A DNA stretch of 64,000 nucleotides from an uncultured Chitinophaga sp. (GCA_902168205.1 CABHOK010000003.1:930001-994000); one strand, 5' to 3'. Positions 15,700 through 25,287 are shown, counted from the stretch's first letter. The notes: generated by a model from the sequence alone, not told the origin. Translations and numbers: made by a program.

Positions 15700-16932
15700 A
15701 TGCAACCGCAGACGATCCTGTATATTATAATTTCCATCACGACCATCAGCTATATTTTCGAGCAGATCCTGGAGTATATAAACCTGCGGGCACAACGCGA
15801 AGATATTCCGGATGAGATTGCTGCTTTCTATGATCGTGCGAAGTATATCAAGTCGCTGCAGTATCATCGCGAGTTAACTAATTTTTCATTCCTTACTTCC
15901 GCATTCAGTTTTCTGTTGTCGCTTGGTATGCTTCTCTTCGGAGGTTTTGGCTGGATTGATGGTATACTTCGAAATGTAGTGGAGAATGAGATATTGCTGG
16001 CATTAACCTTCTTCGGTGTTATTAGCGTTGCTTCCGATATTCTTACGCTTCCGTTTCAATGGCATCGCATCTTTGTGATTGAGGAAAAATATGGTTTCAA
16101 TAAGACAACCCTTAAAATATTTATAGCCGATAAACTGAAGGGGTATATATTGGGTGCGCTTATCGGTGGCGCACTGCTCGCTGCATTGATATACCTGGTG
16201 CAGACTATAGGACCGAACTTCTGGATCTGGTTTGCGCTTATTGCCTGTTCGTTCATGTTGCTGATGAATATGTTCTATGCATCGGTAATTCTTCCGCTGT
16301 TCAATAAACTTGCTCCGTTGCCGGAAGGAGAATTGAAAACCGCCATCGAAGCATTTGCCCGGAAAGTAGATTTTCCGCTTGATAATATTTTTGTGATCGA
16401 TGGATCGAAACGTTCCAGCAAAGCCAATGCGTTCTTCTCGGGCATCGGTAAAAAGAAAAAGATTGTATTGTACGATACACTCATCAGCAACCATACAACG
16501 GAAGAGCTGGTGGCCGTACTGGCACACGAAGTAGGGCACTTTAAAAAGAAGCACATTGTGTGGAGCTATATCGTATCGGTAGTACAAATTGTTTTTATGC
16601 TCTATGTGCTTTCGCTGATGATCTTCAATGAAAATCTTTCGCTGGCGTTGGGTGGACAGCAACAAGCCATTCATCTGAACCTGATAGCCTTTGCTATTTT
16701 ATTTTCACCGGTATCGGGTATAACAGGTTTACTGATGAGTATACTCAGTCGCAAGAATGAGTTTGAAGCAGATGCATATGCGCGGCAGACCTACAGCGGG
16801 ACTGCGTTGGCCAATGCGTTGAAGAAGTTATCAGTGGATAGTTTGAGCGATCTATACCCGCATCCGCTATATGTATTCTTTCATTATTCGCATCCTCCGC
16901 TGCTGGAGCGATTGCATGCCATTAACCGTTGA
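15700..16932 (+). CDS. M48 family (Ste24/CAAX protease-like) membrane metalloprotease
   Basis: The product has 410 residues with several membrane helices. The zinc motif HEVGH is at residues 276-280, with the third ligand in EFEADAYA further on. GSKRSSKANAFF and KKIVLYDTL before the motif are characteristic of the Ste24p subgroup rather than HtpX. Bacterial members cleave membrane or misfolded proteins; there is no evidence for prenylated substrates here. The stop overlaps the region before the next gene by 4 bp if the longer start of that gene is used. Confidence 0.92.
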   Translation: MQPQTILYIIISITTISYIFEQILEYINLRAQREDIPDEIAAFYDRAKYIKSLQYHRELTNFSFLTSAFSFLLSLGMLLFGGFGWIDGILRNVVENEILLALTFFGVISVASDILTLPFQWHRIFVIEEKYGFNKTTLKIFIADKLKGYILGALIGGALLAALIYLVQTIGPNFWIWFALIACSFMLLMNMFYASVILPLFNKLAPLPEGELKTAIEAFARKVDFPLDNIFVIDGSKRSSKANAFFSGIGKKKKIVLYDTLISNHTTEELVAVLAHEVGHFKKKHIVWSYIVSVVQIVFMLYVLSLMIFNENLSLALGGQQQAIHLNLIAFAILFSPVSGITGLLMSILSRKNEFEADAYARQTYSGTALANALKKLSVDSLSDLYPHPLYVFFHYSHPPLLERLHAINR

Positions 16933-16994
16933 TGGAGAAATGGTGTGATCTTTTTGGAGAAAGCCTTAATTTCTCATTCAAAAAAAAGACGCCC

Positions 16995-18287
16995 ATGCAT
17001 CGCAGACAATTTATCAAGGCTTCTGTCGCTACCGGTGTAGCGCTTGCAGCACCGCTCATCTATGTTCCAGGTAAAGATAAGAAGTATAAAACCGCACTTA
17101 TCGGCAGTGGCTGGTGGGGTAATAACATCCTGCGGTGTGCTATACAGGCAGGTGAAAGTAAAATTGTGGCGCTCTGCGATGTTGATGCAAGTCATTTGAC
17201 AAAGACAGCTGAAGAGGTAAAGCGGTTAAACGGAGATACACCGAAGCTATATCGCGACTATCGCGAACTGTTAAGCAAAGAGAAACCCGAGATTGTTATT
17301 GTGGCAACACCCGATCACTGGCATCCACTGATTGCTATTGCTGCCATGGAGATTGGTGCGCATGTATATGTTGAGAAACCTATATGTCATACCATCAACG
17401 AAGGTAAAGCGATGGTGAAGGCTGCGCGCGATACACAACGTATTGTACAGGTAGGAACGCACCGCAGAGTATCGCCTCACAACGTATCGGGTATGCAGTT
17501 TTTGAAATCAGGCAAAGCCGGGAAGATTGGTATGGTACGAGCCTTCGTACACTACCCCGGTGGTGCCGGTACAAAGACTCCCGATAGTGAGCCACCGAAA
17601 GAGCTGGACTGGAATATGTGGTGTGGACCAGCACCGTTGAGGCCCTTCAACAAAACCATTCATCCGAAAGGTTTTCGAACGCATTTGGATTATGCCAATG
17701 GTCAGCTTGGAGACTGGGGTATACATTGGATGGACCAGATATTGATGTGGACTGAAGAAAAGCATCCGAAAAAAGTATACTCAACGGGTGGAAGATTTAT
17801 TCGTCAGGACAGCACCGATGCGCCCGATACCCAGACCGTTAGTTTTGAGTTTGATTCTTTTATAGCTACATGGGAGCATCGTCTCTATGCAGGTAATGAA
17901 GCAGAGAAGACAAATATAGGCTGTTACTTCTATGGCACCGAAGGCACGTTTCACATGGGCTGGCTTGACGGGTGGACGTTCTATCCATCGGATACCAAAA
18001 AGCAGATTATTCACGAAGCACCAAAGCTCGATGAACCCGATCAGCAAAATATAGCAGGCCTGTGGTCTGACTTCCTTCAATCCATCAAGACTAATAAATT
18101 ACCGGTATGCGATATTGAAATAGGACAACGCTCAACCAACATGAGCTTACTCGGCATGCTCAGCTGGAAACTCGGAAGAAGTGTTGAATGGAACGGAGAG
18201 AAAGGATTGATTGAAAATGATGCCGAAGCGAATAAACTCCTGAGTCGCGCATATAGGGGAGAGTGGAAGTACCCGGGAATAATATAG
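16995..18287 (+). CDS. Tat-exported Gfo/Idh/MocA family oxidoreductase
   Basis: The product has 430 residues from the ATG at 16995. MHRRQFIKASVATG gives a twin-arginine signal (RRQFIK) followed by a hydrophobic stretch, so export to the periplasm is expected. GSGWWGNNIL starts the NAD(P)-binding Rossmann fold, and VEKPICHTINEG contains the EKP motif with the conserved lysine. The C-terminal domain fits the sugar-dehydrogenase family that acts on sugar derivatives. The start at 16929 was rejected because it overlaps the M48 gene and hides the signal peptide. The substrate is unknown. A hairpin terminator follows. Confidence 0.9.
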   Translation: MHRRQFIKASVATGVALAAPLIYVPGKDKKYKTALIGSGWWGNNILRCAIQAGESKIVALCDVDASHLTKTAEEVKRLNGDTPKLYRDYRELLSKEKPEIVIVATPDHWHPLIAIAAMEIGAHVYVEKPICHTINEGKAMVKAARDTQRIVQVGTHRRVSPHNVSGMQFLKSGKAGKIGMVRAFVHYPGGAGTKTPDSEPPKELDWNMWCGPAPLRPFNKTIHPKGFRTHLDYANGQLGDWGIHWMDQILMWTEEKHPKKVYSTGGRFIRQDSTDAPDTQTVSFEFDSFIATWEHRLYAGNEAEKTNIGCYFYGTEGTFHMGWLDGWTFYPSDTKKQIIHEAPKLDEPDQQNIAGLWSDFLQSIKTNKLPVCDIEIGQRSTNMSLLGMLSWKLGRSVEWNGEKGLIENDAEANKLLSRAYRGEWKYPGII

Positions 18288-18316
18288 GTTATTAAAACGA
18301 ACTATAGTCTGGAGAT

Positions 18317-18349
18317 GCGAAGGACATACACGAAGTGTCCCTCGCGTTT
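18317..18349. terminator. Terminator hairpin between convergent genes
   Basis: GCGAAGGACA (18317-18326) pairs with TGTCCCTCGC (18335-18344) with one A/C mismatch around a 8-nt loop, followed by GTTTT. It separates the Gfo/Idh/MocA gene from the efflux operon coming from the other strand. Confidence 0.65.
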
Positions 18350-18378
18350 TAAACTATATATACGATGAATTACTTCTT

Positions 18379-18412
18379 GCAGTTCACAGCTAAAAACTCA
18401 CAGCTATTGCAG
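18379..18412. repeat. Degenerate CAGCT repeat at the operon end
   Basis: CAGTTCACAGCTAAAAACTC followed by ACAGCTATTGCAG carries ACAGCT words like the AGCTC family. It overlaps the last codons of the beta-barrel gene (stop at 18404-18406), so the end of that reading frame seems to be built from repeat sequence. The similarity to the arginine-operon copies is weaker than among those copies. Confidence 0.35.
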
Positions 18413-19027
18413 CGGAGTCTTAAACCCAACCTGTAAACTCACACCATTCAAATTCCCATCATATACCTGCGTAGTGATTGGGAAACTCAGGAATTGGGAT
18501 TCGAAGTAGAGAATGAAGAACCTGTTGATTTTATAGTCGATGCCGACACCGGTGCGAAACGAAAGCGCAGATCGCGATCGGGACGTTAAGCTTATATTGC
18601 CAGATGAAGAAGTCTCTTCCAGAAAAGGTATATCGGTAATCGCTATACCCGCTCCGGCATATGCATACGGTGAGAATTTCTTGATGCGGAAGCTATACCC
18701 CATATCCAGGCCGATCAGCGTACTGGGTATCTTTCCTTTGATGGAAAGGCTGGAGCCATCCCGGGCCGTGTAGTCGGTGAGAAAAGCTATGTTGTACTGA
18801 TCGAGATATAGTCGTGAGAAGAAATGCTTTTTGTAGTCGACCTGGAATTGGAAGCTGCTGGCAAAACCGGTTTCACTAAGCGCACCGTGTGTTGATGTGG
18901 GGATATAGAGTCCTATTCCTCCGTTGAAATAGTATAGCAGCTTGCGCGCCTGGTTAAGGGTATCTACTTGTGCCTTTACAGGTATTGCGAACAGAAGCAG
19001 CAGACTACAGGTTGTTAATTTTAGCAT
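18404..19027 (-). CDS. Outer-membrane beta-barrel protein
   Basis: The product has 207 residues with a signal peptide (MLKLTTCSLLLLFAIPVKAQ). GGIGLYIPTS, DMGYSFRIKKFSPYAYAGAG and GVGIDYKINRF are typical alternating strands of OmpW/OmpA-type or porin-like small barrels (DUF-type outer membrane beta-barrel). It is the last gene of the efflux operon, seven bases after the HMA-like gene. Its role with the pump is unknown. Confidence 0.75.
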   Translation of the reverse strand: MLKLTTCSLLLLFAIPVKAQVDTLNQARKLLYYFNGGIGLYIPTSTHGALSETGFASSFQFQVDYKKHFFSRLYLDQYNIAFLTDYTARDGSSLSIKGKIPSTLIGLDMGYSFRIKKFSPYAYAGAGIAITDIPFLEETSSSGNISLTSRSRSALSFRTGVGIDYKINRFFILYFESQFLSFPITTQVYDGNLNGVSLQVGFKTPLQ

Positions 19028-19034
19028 GGATATT

Positions 19035-19244
19035 TTATTTCAGAGTTTCACAAGTAAAGCCGTGGTTATACAGAATGTCCTGGATAGAGGCTGTAATGTC
19101 TTTCTCAGTCAGCACCCGTAGCACTTTATCTTCATCGCCTATATCTACAGACCAGTTATTTCTGCCTGTAATTTTTGTCAGGTCGGCTGCAATGTGTTCA
19201 ACATCATGGCTACAGGCCAGATCGGTTTTAAAAAGGAGAATCAT
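19035..19244 (-). CDS. Small HMA-like ferredoxin-fold protein without CxxC
   Basis: The product has 69 residues with a beta-alpha-beta-beta-alpha-beta pattern: ILLFKTDL, a helix DVEHIAADLTKI, NWSVDI, KVLRVLTE, helix ITASIQDILYNHG, FTCETL. This resembles heavy-metal-associated domains, but the metal loop reads DLACSHD with one cysteine instead of CxxC. I recall similar CxxC-less HMA-like proteins in Bacteroidota. It lies between the TolC-like gene and the beta-barrel gene in the efflux operon; metal or redox sensing is only a guess. Confidence 0.7.
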   Translation of the reverse strand: MILLFKTDLACSHDVEHIAADLTKITGRNNWSVDIGDEDKVLRVLTEKDITASIQDILYNHGFTCETLK

Positions 19245-19266
19245 ATATGATTGTTATTAGTAGAGA

Positions 19267-20619
19267 TTAAAGACCTGTAAGGTGTTCCAATTCAGCAATT
19301 GTCAGCAGGTATGATAACTGTGCAGCGTAGAAGTCTGCTTCCGATTTTGCTGCGGCAGCCTCTACTTCAAGCAAAGCACTTTTGATATTCAGACCTGCAC
19401 CTTGTTTGTCCCGCTGTACTTTTAGCTCCTCGTGTCGATATCGCATGGCTTTGCGTGCAACTTCCATTAGCGCTTTGGTTTGATTTACCTTGCGATGTGT
19501 TTTATCTATATCTGCACGAAGCTGCTGCTGCTGGTATAAAACCTTGTGCTCGGCTTGCTTTAGCTGTGCTTCACGTTGCCTCAATACCTGGTGGTTGGTA
19601 AAAAGATCCTGCAGATTCCATCGCAGGTTTATACCTATATATGGACTCGATGTTGGTAGTATGGGATTCCCTTTTTGATAGTAGTATCCCGCCACCAGAC
19701 CTATATCAGGCAGATTACTTCGCTTTGCTGCTTTTATGCCCAGAAGTGCTTTCTCTTGATCGATTCGCGCGATCCGTAAATCAGTGTTTGCTGTTTTAGC
19801 ATTCTGGAAAGTCTCTTCTACAGGTGTGGTTTCGATATGTGCAGTTGTTGTATCAAGTGGCTGCAGGCTTATGTCGGTATCATGCTGGATATTGGTAATA
19901 TCGGACAGTTCGTGATTATAGTCCTGTAGAGCAATGTCGAGTTTTAGAATGTTTTGTTCTTCTTCCGCAACCAGTGCCCGGAGTCCCGCCAGGTTGGAGG
20001 ATATTGTTTTCCCTGCGGTAAGTGCGCTCTCTGCATCTGTTAGTTTAACCTGCGCAAGTTCAAGGCGTACAACCGCTTCCTCGCGCTGCTTCCGGGTAAT
20101 CAATATACCATAGTATAATTTCCGTACAGCGAGTTTTAGTTCGCGTACCATTTTTACTTTCTCTTTTTCAGAGCGTGCTATATCGGCCCTATCAATGTCC
20201 AGACCGGTTTTAGTCCTGGCCTGTTGCAGCAACGGCTGGTATAGTGCTATATCGGCACCATAGTTTGCGTGTTGTCCTAATTGCATTTGCTGATTCTCGG
20301 CCGGAAGCAATCGATCACCGTTAAGTGTCGGTACCGAACCAATAGCACCGGCCGGTATATTGAGATCACCGAGTGAAAAATTATACTGGTAATTCGCACC
20401 GAGTATAACCGATGGATAGCGTTTGGTTTCGTCCTCTTTAAGTTTACTTATCTTTTCCTGAAGCTGCCATTCTTTTATAGACACCAGATTGTTTTTGGCG
20501 ACAGCCGAATCAATAAGTTGCTGCAGTGTATAGGGTGCATTGTTCTGTGCCCGCAGCGAAACGCAGGAGACAAGAAGGATGCCTGCAAGCAGTATATTAC
20601 GCTTGATGTATGAATTCAT
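19267..20619 (-). CDS. TolC family outer-membrane efflux channel
   Basis: The product has 450 residues with a signal peptide (MNSYIKRNILLAGILLVSCV...). The two long coiled-coil repeats of TolC proteins are visible: TLQQLIDSAVAKNNLVSIKE at the N-terminus, RELKLAVRKLYYGIL, and the second half with IGINLRWNLQDLF and a Gln-rich helical segment. It gives the outer-membrane duct for the RND pump encoded 20 bases upstream. It carries many Lys and Gln in the helices, as usual. Confidence 0.9.
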   Translation of the reverse strand: MNSYIKRNILLAGILLVSCVSLRAQNNAPYTLQQLIDSAVAKNNLVSIKEWQLQEKISKLKEDETKRYPSVILGANYQYNFSLGDLNIPAGAIGSVPTLNGDRLLPAENQQMQLGQHANYGADIALYQPLLQQARTKTGLDIDRADIARSEKEKVKMVRELKLAVRKLYYGILITRKQREEAVVRLELAQVKLTDAESALTAGKTISSNLAGLRALVAEEEQNILKLDIALQDYNHELSDITNIQHDTDISLQPLDTTTAHIETTPVEETFQNAKTANTDLRIARIDQEKALLGIKAAKRSNLPDIGLVAGYYYQKGNPILPTSSPYIGINLRWNLQDLFTNHQVLRQREAQLKQAEHKVLYQQQQLRADIDKTHRKVNQTKALMEVARKAMRYRHEELKVQRDKQGAGLNIKSALLEVEAAAAKSEADFYAAQLSYLLTIAELEHLTGL

Positions 20620-20639
20620 GAGTAGAAGGAATTGAGATG

Positions 20640-23600
20640 TCAGGATTGTATTCTATCTTGTGGGCGGATCATCGCTATATATAGGACTGGAACGGTGAGT
20701 AATGCCGTGATCATGCTCCACACCACACCGAAGGCAAGCACACTCGCAAGCGGTGCCCACATACCTGAACCGGAAATGATCATAGGGAGAACACCGATCG
20801 CTGCTGCCATAGCTGCAAGAAATATAGGCCGAAGTCTTCGTTTGGCTGCTTCGATCGAAGCTGTCTTGATGTCCATTCCCTGTCTCAGGAGTATATTGGT
20901 ATAGTCAACCAGTATAATAGCATTTCGTACTACGATTCCGGAGAGTGCGATCAGTCCAATGAAAGCTGTGAAACTGAAATTGTTGCCCGTTACGACCAGT
21001 CCCAGGATAGCACCAAATAAACTGAGTGGTATCGTTAACATGATAATGATCGTTTCTTTTATGTTTCTGAATTGAAACAGCAGTATCAGGAAGATCAATA
21101 CAAGGCTTATCAGGAGTGCTGTAACCATCTCTGCAAATACCTCTTCCTTATTTGCTTCTTCACCACCATACTCAATCCGATAGCCTGCCGGTAAATGAAT
21201 CTTTTCGATTTTCGGTTTTATAGCTTCGAGAAGTTCTGCCGGTAATATGCCCGTTTGTATTTCGCTTTGCACAGTAAGTGCACGTACACCGTTACGATGC
21301 ATGATTTTACCTGATTGCCATTGTGGTGTAAGCGTAGCGATTTGTCTCAGTGGTAATTCAGCACCTGTAGCGGGAGAGGTGAGATATATATTCTGAAGGT
21401 CGGTGGTGCTTTGTCGTTTGTTCGCATCGAGGCGAAGTACTATATCTACAGGTGTGCTGCCTTCATAGAGTGTTGATATAGGCGCTCCGTTGAATCCGGT
21501 AAATACCGATTGTGCTATACTGGTGGTAGTGAAGCCCAGGCGTTTAGCTTCTTCGTTCAGTTGAAGACCGATACCATAATGGTCTTCGGAAAAATCATCG
21601 CGTACAAAGAGACTACCCGGAGTCTGTTTAAGAATTTTGTGAACTTCATTTCGAATTTGCTTGAGTCGCGTAATATCATCGCCGACTATCCGTACTTCAA
21701 CGGGTGCCTGGAGCGATGATCCTTGCTGCATCAACTTTACAAAGAATCTGCCATCGGCTGCAATCTTCCTGACCTTCGTAGTAAGTTCTTCCGCTAATTC
21801 TTCTGACGTTGCTTCGGATGTAGTGTTTACCAGTATGAGTGCATAATTAGTGGTAGGAAACTCCGGTGAAAAGTTATAGTAGAAACGAGGTGCAGATGTT
21901 CCGGTAAAGGTAGCATACGAGGTAACGCGTGCATCACCTTTTAGCAAATGTTCAGCTTTCAGAATTGTCTCATTTGTCTTTTCGAGTTTAGTACCCGTTG
22001 GCATCCATAACTCTATAACAAACTGGTTGCGTTCAGCCGGAGGAAAAAATAATTCGCGAACACCAAACTTGAACAGCAAGGCTACAAGCAGGAGGGAAGC
22101 GAAACTTCCGATCACTGTAGTTTTAGGATTTCGTATACACCAGTCTAATGTGGTGTTATATCCATCTTGCATATAGGTTAGTACAGACTTTTTCGGTTTC
22201 GTTCCGGGGGCAGAATGTATCGCGGGCGTTGTGTGATCGTGCTGATGCAGTCCTTTTTTAATAAAGGTATAGCAAAGTAGCGGTGTCAGGAATAACGCAA
22301 CGAAGTAAGAGGCTATAAGCGCAATCGCTACGGTAACGGGCAGTGTTGCTATAAATTCACCCGTAGAACCACTGATCAGGATCATCGGCATAAACGATGC
22401 TATAATGGTAATTGTAGCGGCCAGCACCGGTATAATCAGATCGTGCGCACTTCGCCATGCGGCTGTCCAGCGATCTACTTTTTCATCGAGTAACTCTACA
22501 TAATTATCAGCAATAACAATCGCATCATCCACCACCATGCCCAGTACAAGTATCAATGCCGCTAATGATACCTGGTGCAGTTCTATACCGAGTAAGTTCA
22601 TCATGGCGAATGTAAGGGCGACAGTCATCGGTATTGCCATGGCTGCTACGGATGCAATACGAAAGGGCAACAGCAGGATTACCACAACAATAACAGACGC
22701 TATAGCGAGGAAAAACTCTTTGATGAAATGCGATATATTCTGATCGACCAATGTTGGTTGTGATATGAGTGTAGTGATGTTTATACTACCCGGAATAATG
22801 GTTCGTGCATCCTTGATTCTAGCCTCTACAGCCTTTCCGAATTCGACAATATTATTTCCTTCACGCATCTGGATGCACAGCATAATAGCTTTGTTACCAT
22901 TGCTGGTAAGGATGCTTTCAGGTTCGGTATAGCCACGCTTCAACGTAGCAACATCGCCTAATCGCACAAGTGCTCCTGAAGGTGAAGCTCCTACAATCTG
23001 GCTGGACAGATCCTGTTCGGTGTGAAAGTACCCTTCTGTGTAGAGTGGTGTTTTCTGTGTTTCTGTTTTCACTTCTCCTGTAGCACGAATACTGTTTTGA
23101 GACTGCAGCAGTTGTACAACCTGGTCGAGCTTTAGACCATACTGTGATAATCTTTCTGAATTGGATGAAACTACAATCTGCTGGCGCTGGTCGCCAATGC
23201 GTTTTATTTTTGATGCGGCTGGTATTGTGCGAATCATATCTTCAACTTTCTGCGCATAGCCCTTCAGTTGTTCGTAGGTTGCATATTTACTGTCCAATGC
23301 AATTACCATTGCTTCAGTATCACCAAAGTCAGAGTCTACGATCGGACCGTTTACGCCTGCGGGTAAATCGAGTTCGCGTGCAAGGAGAAGCTGGTGTCTT
23401 AGTTTACTCCAGAATACATCCGGATGTTTTACATCCTGGCTTAATTCAACCGTAATCACTACCATGCCGTCCTTTGATGCCGCGGTAGTTTTGGTCTTGT
23501 CTACTTCTTCGTATTGAAAAAGATATTGCTCCAGTTTTTTGGTGACCTGGTCTTCCACCTGCGTAGCGTTCGCTCCGGGAAAATAGGCAATCACGAGTCC

Positions 23601-23732
23601 TTGCCGGATGGTGATTTTTGGATCTTCGCGCCTGGGCATATTCAAAAGCGAGTTAACACCCACGGCAAATAACATGAGTAGTACGGCCAGCGTTACCTGC
23701 TTGTATTTAAGTGCTGCTTCAATAAAATTCAT
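20640..23732 (-). CDS. RND efflux pump, HAE1-type inner-membrane permease
   Basis: The product has 1030 residues, normal for AcrB/MexB-like transporters with 12 membrane helices and two large periplasmic loops. The helix-4 acid pair is present in LGMVVDDAIVIADN. The helix-10 position that is lysine in AcrB reads VVRNAIILVDY, so arginine replaces the relay lysine, a variation I know from other HAE1 branches. It exports hydrophobic compounds by proton antiport; the substrate is not evident. It lies six bases after the adaptor gene and before the TolC-like gene. Confidence 0.93.
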   Translation of the reverse strand: MNFIEAALKYKQVTLAVLLMLFAVGVNSLLNMPRREDPKITIRQGLVIAYFPGANATQVEDQVTKKLEQYLFQYEEVDKTKTTAASKDGMVVITVELSQDVKHPDVFWSKLRHQLLLARELDLPAGVNGPIVDSDFGDTEAMVIALDSKYATYEQLKGYAQKVEDMIRTIPAASKIKRIGDQRQQIVVSSNSERLSQYGLKLDQVVQLLQSQNSIRATGEVKTETQKTPLYTEGYFHTEQDLSSQIVGASPSGALVRLGDVATLKRGYTEPESILTSNGNKAIMLCIQMREGNNIVEFGKAVEARIKDARTIIPGSINITTLISQPTLVDQNISHFIKEFFLAIASVIVVVILLLPFRIASVAAMAIPMTVALTFAMMNLLGIELHQVSLAALILVLGMVVDDAIVIADNYVELLDEKVDRWTAAWRSAHDLIIPVLAATITIIASFMPMILISGSTGEFIATLPVTVAIALIASYFVALFLTPLLCYTFIKKGLHQHDHTTPAIHSAPGTKPKKSVLTYMQDGYNTTLDWCIRNPKTTVIGSFASLLLVALLFKFGVRELFFPPAERNQFVIELWMPTGTKLEKTNETILKAEHLLKGDARVTSYATFTGTSAPRFYYNFSPEFPTTNYALILVNTTSEATSEELAEELTTKVRKIAADGRFFVKLMQQGSSLQAPVEVRIVGDDITRLKQIRNEVHKILKQTPGSLFVRDDFSEDHYGIGLQLNEEAKRLGFTTTSIAQSVFTGFNGAPISTLYEGSTPVDIVLRLDANKRQSTTDLQNIYLTSPATGAELPLRQIATLTPQWQSGKIMHRNGVRALTVQSEIQTGILPAELLEAIKPKIEKIHLPAGYRIEYGGEEANKEEVFAEMVTALLISLVLIFLILLFQFRNIKETIIIMLTIPLSLFGAILGLVVTGNNFSFTAFIGLIALSGIVVRNAIILVDYTNILLRQGMDIKTASIEAAKRRLRPIFLAAMAAAIGVLPMIISGSGMWAPLASVLAFGVVWSMITALLTVPVLYIAMIRPQDRIQS

Positions 23733-23738
23733 GACTTA

Positions 23739-24767
23739 TTATTTTACGACTGTGATATTTACACCATCGGAGAGTTTTGACTGACCAGCCGTTACAATTA
23801 CTTCACCTGCCGACAAGCCCGCGATAATCTGTAGTTTATTATCGATCATGCTACCCAGACTTACCTTGCGTCTGAATGTTTTGTGCGTGGCTTCATCCAC
23901 AACATATATATAGCTTTGATTGTCTACATCATGAATGACAGACTCTGCCGGAACCAGTATACCCATACTATCTGAGTTACCGTTGAGTTGTACTTCAGCA
24001 ATCATTCCCGGGCGTATAAGCATGTCGTTGTTCGCGATCTCCGCTTTTATTGTAAAGGCGCGCGATGTAGCATCTGCAATAGCACCAACCTCAGTAATCT
24101 TGCCGGTAAATTTCTTATTTAATGCGGCAATGCTGATCGCTGCCTGTTGCCCAATGGTAACATGGTGTAATTCTCCTTCCGGTATAAATGCTGTGACAAT
24201 AACATGTTGTATATCTGCGATTACAAACAAGGGTGTACCGGCTGCAATAATCTCGCCTGCTTCTGCCTGCTTGCTCAACAGTATACCGGTTAATGGTGCA
24301 TGGAGCTTTGTGTCGGTCAGGTTTTTATTCTCCAGCTTTTGCTGAAGTTTAGCCTGCTGTAGTGAAAAGGATGCTTTCGTGTGATCGCTCTCACTCAGGC
24401 TGCCTCGTTTATATAACTGGTCTAAGCGGTTGAATTCATCCTGGGCGACATTTGCCTGCACATCAGAAAGCTGCTTGGCAATAGTATAGTTAGTAGGTTC
24501 CAGGTTTGCGAGTAATTGATCTTTTGTTACCTGTGAACCTTCTTTTACGGCTATATATTCAATTTTACCCGGTACCATAAAACCGAGTTTTACGGTAGTT
24601 TTTCCTTCGATGCTTCCACTTAAAATGATTACGTTCGGAACTGTTTGTGCTGTTACCTTCTGCACTTCTACAGCCGTGGCGCTGTCTGCGTCAGCGTGGA
24701 TTTGTTCGTGATTGCCTGTGCAGGCTGTGAATAGCACGAGCACGGCGAGAATAGAGTTGTATTTCAT
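23739..24767 (-). CDS. RND efflux periplasmic adaptor lipoprotein
   Basis: The product has 342 residues of the HlyD/AcrA membrane-fusion family. MKYNSILAVLVLFTAC gives a lipobox with C16, so the protein should be lipid anchored. The lipoyl-like half domain GKIEYIAVKEGSQVTKDQLL is followed by a coiled-coil hairpin (residues about 95-145), the second lipoyl half (APLTGILLSKQAEAGEII), and the beta-barrel and membrane-proximal domains. It bridges pump and channel. It is the second gene of the operon, 47 bases after the FNR-like gene. Confidence 0.92.
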   Translation of the reverse strand: MKYNSILAVLVLFTACTGNHEQIHADADSATAVEVQKVTAQTVPNVIILSGSIEGKTTVKLGFMVPGKIEYIAVKEGSQVTKDQLLANLEPTNYTIAKQLSDVQANVAQDEFNRLDQLYKRGSLSESDHTKASFSLQQAKLQQKLENKNLTDTKLHAPLTGILLSKQAEAGEIIAAGTPLFVIADIQHVIVTAFIPEGELHHVTIGQQAAISIAALNKKFTGKITEVGAIADATSRAFTIKAEIANNDMLIRPGMIAEVQLNGNSDSMGILVPAESVIHDVDNQSYIYVVDEATHKTFRRKVSLGSMIDNKLQIIAGLSAGEVIVTAGQSKLSDGVNITVVK

Positions 24768-24814
24768 ATAGTATATATAATTTTCTGTTGATGAATTATG
24801 TGATGTGTAGTGTG

Positions 24815-25219
24815 CTACAGGTCGGTAAAGAACTGCTCATGAACAGTAACTGTGTTGATACCCAGGAACTGTAAAACTGTTTTGACTTGTTCAATAAATT
24901 CAGTTTGTCCTGATACGATAAAGCTCGTCTCCGGAATGATGTTCGTGTTAATAATGGCTTCTATCGTTCTTTGACAGGATATATTATTACCAGACATGGC
25001 CTCGGATTCGTACGATATATATAGCTTTCCGGGAAAATACCGTTCGAGTATGTTCAGCTCTTTTGTAAATGCAAAGTGATCGTTGACGGATTGGTATAGT
25101 ATGGTTATTGCCGTTGAAGACGTTTCGGTAAGTTCGTGCTTTAATTCAGGGAAAACAGAAGCCATGCCTGCTTCGTCAGCTATATATACCAGGTGTTTGT
25201 TGAACGTTTTGTCTTGCAT
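24815..25219 (-). CDS. Free-standing FNR-type NAD-binding domain protein
   Basis: The product has 134 residues from the ATG at 25219. It matches the NAD(P)-binding half of ferredoxin-NADP reductase-type flavoenzymes: HLVYIADEAGMAS (first strand and loop), TILYQSVNDHFAFTKELNIL, ERYFPGKLYISY, and the C-terminal SFIVSGQTEFIEQVKTVLQF plus HEQFF. The FAD-binding domain is missing, and the glycine-rich loop reads ADEAGMAS instead of AGGxGxxP, so normal NAD binding is doubtful. The ATG at 25219 is preferred to a TTG at 25243 because that codon overlaps the predicted -7 element. First gene of the efflux operon. Confidence 0.65.
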   Translation of the reverse strand: MQDKTFNKHLVYIADEAGMASVFPELKHELTETSSTAITILYQSVNDHFAFTKELNILERYFPGKLYISYESEAMSGNNISCQRTIEAIINTNIIPETSFIVSGQTEFIEQVKTVLQFLGINTVTVHEQFFTDL

Positions 25220-25240
25220 CTCTTTTCTTTTTTGATGAAG

Positions 25241-25287
25241 CAAAGGAAGCTATAAGACATAGTATATTTTTTAAGATATATTAAAAA
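25241..25287 (-). promoter_or_regulatory. Promoter of the efflux operon with 21-bp box
   Basis: Read on the minus strand: a 21-bp AT-rich near-palindrome (25287-25267; plus strand T6 AAGATATATT A5), an 18-bp spacer, then TTCCTTTG followed by C (25248-25241), one base off TAnnTTTG. Transcription would begin near 25234, 15 nt before the ATG. The identical box with the identical 18-bp spacer precedes the cyclase gene at 26556-26602. The box takes the place of a -33 element and is centred near -43, as expected for an activator of Crp/Fnr class II type. Confidence 0.6.

Noticed and set aside
16003-16674. Antisense reading frame of 223 codons opposite the M48 protease gene
   Set aside because: It is fully contained in the protease gene, rich in Arg, His and Cys without pattern, and has no ribosome binding or promoter signal.
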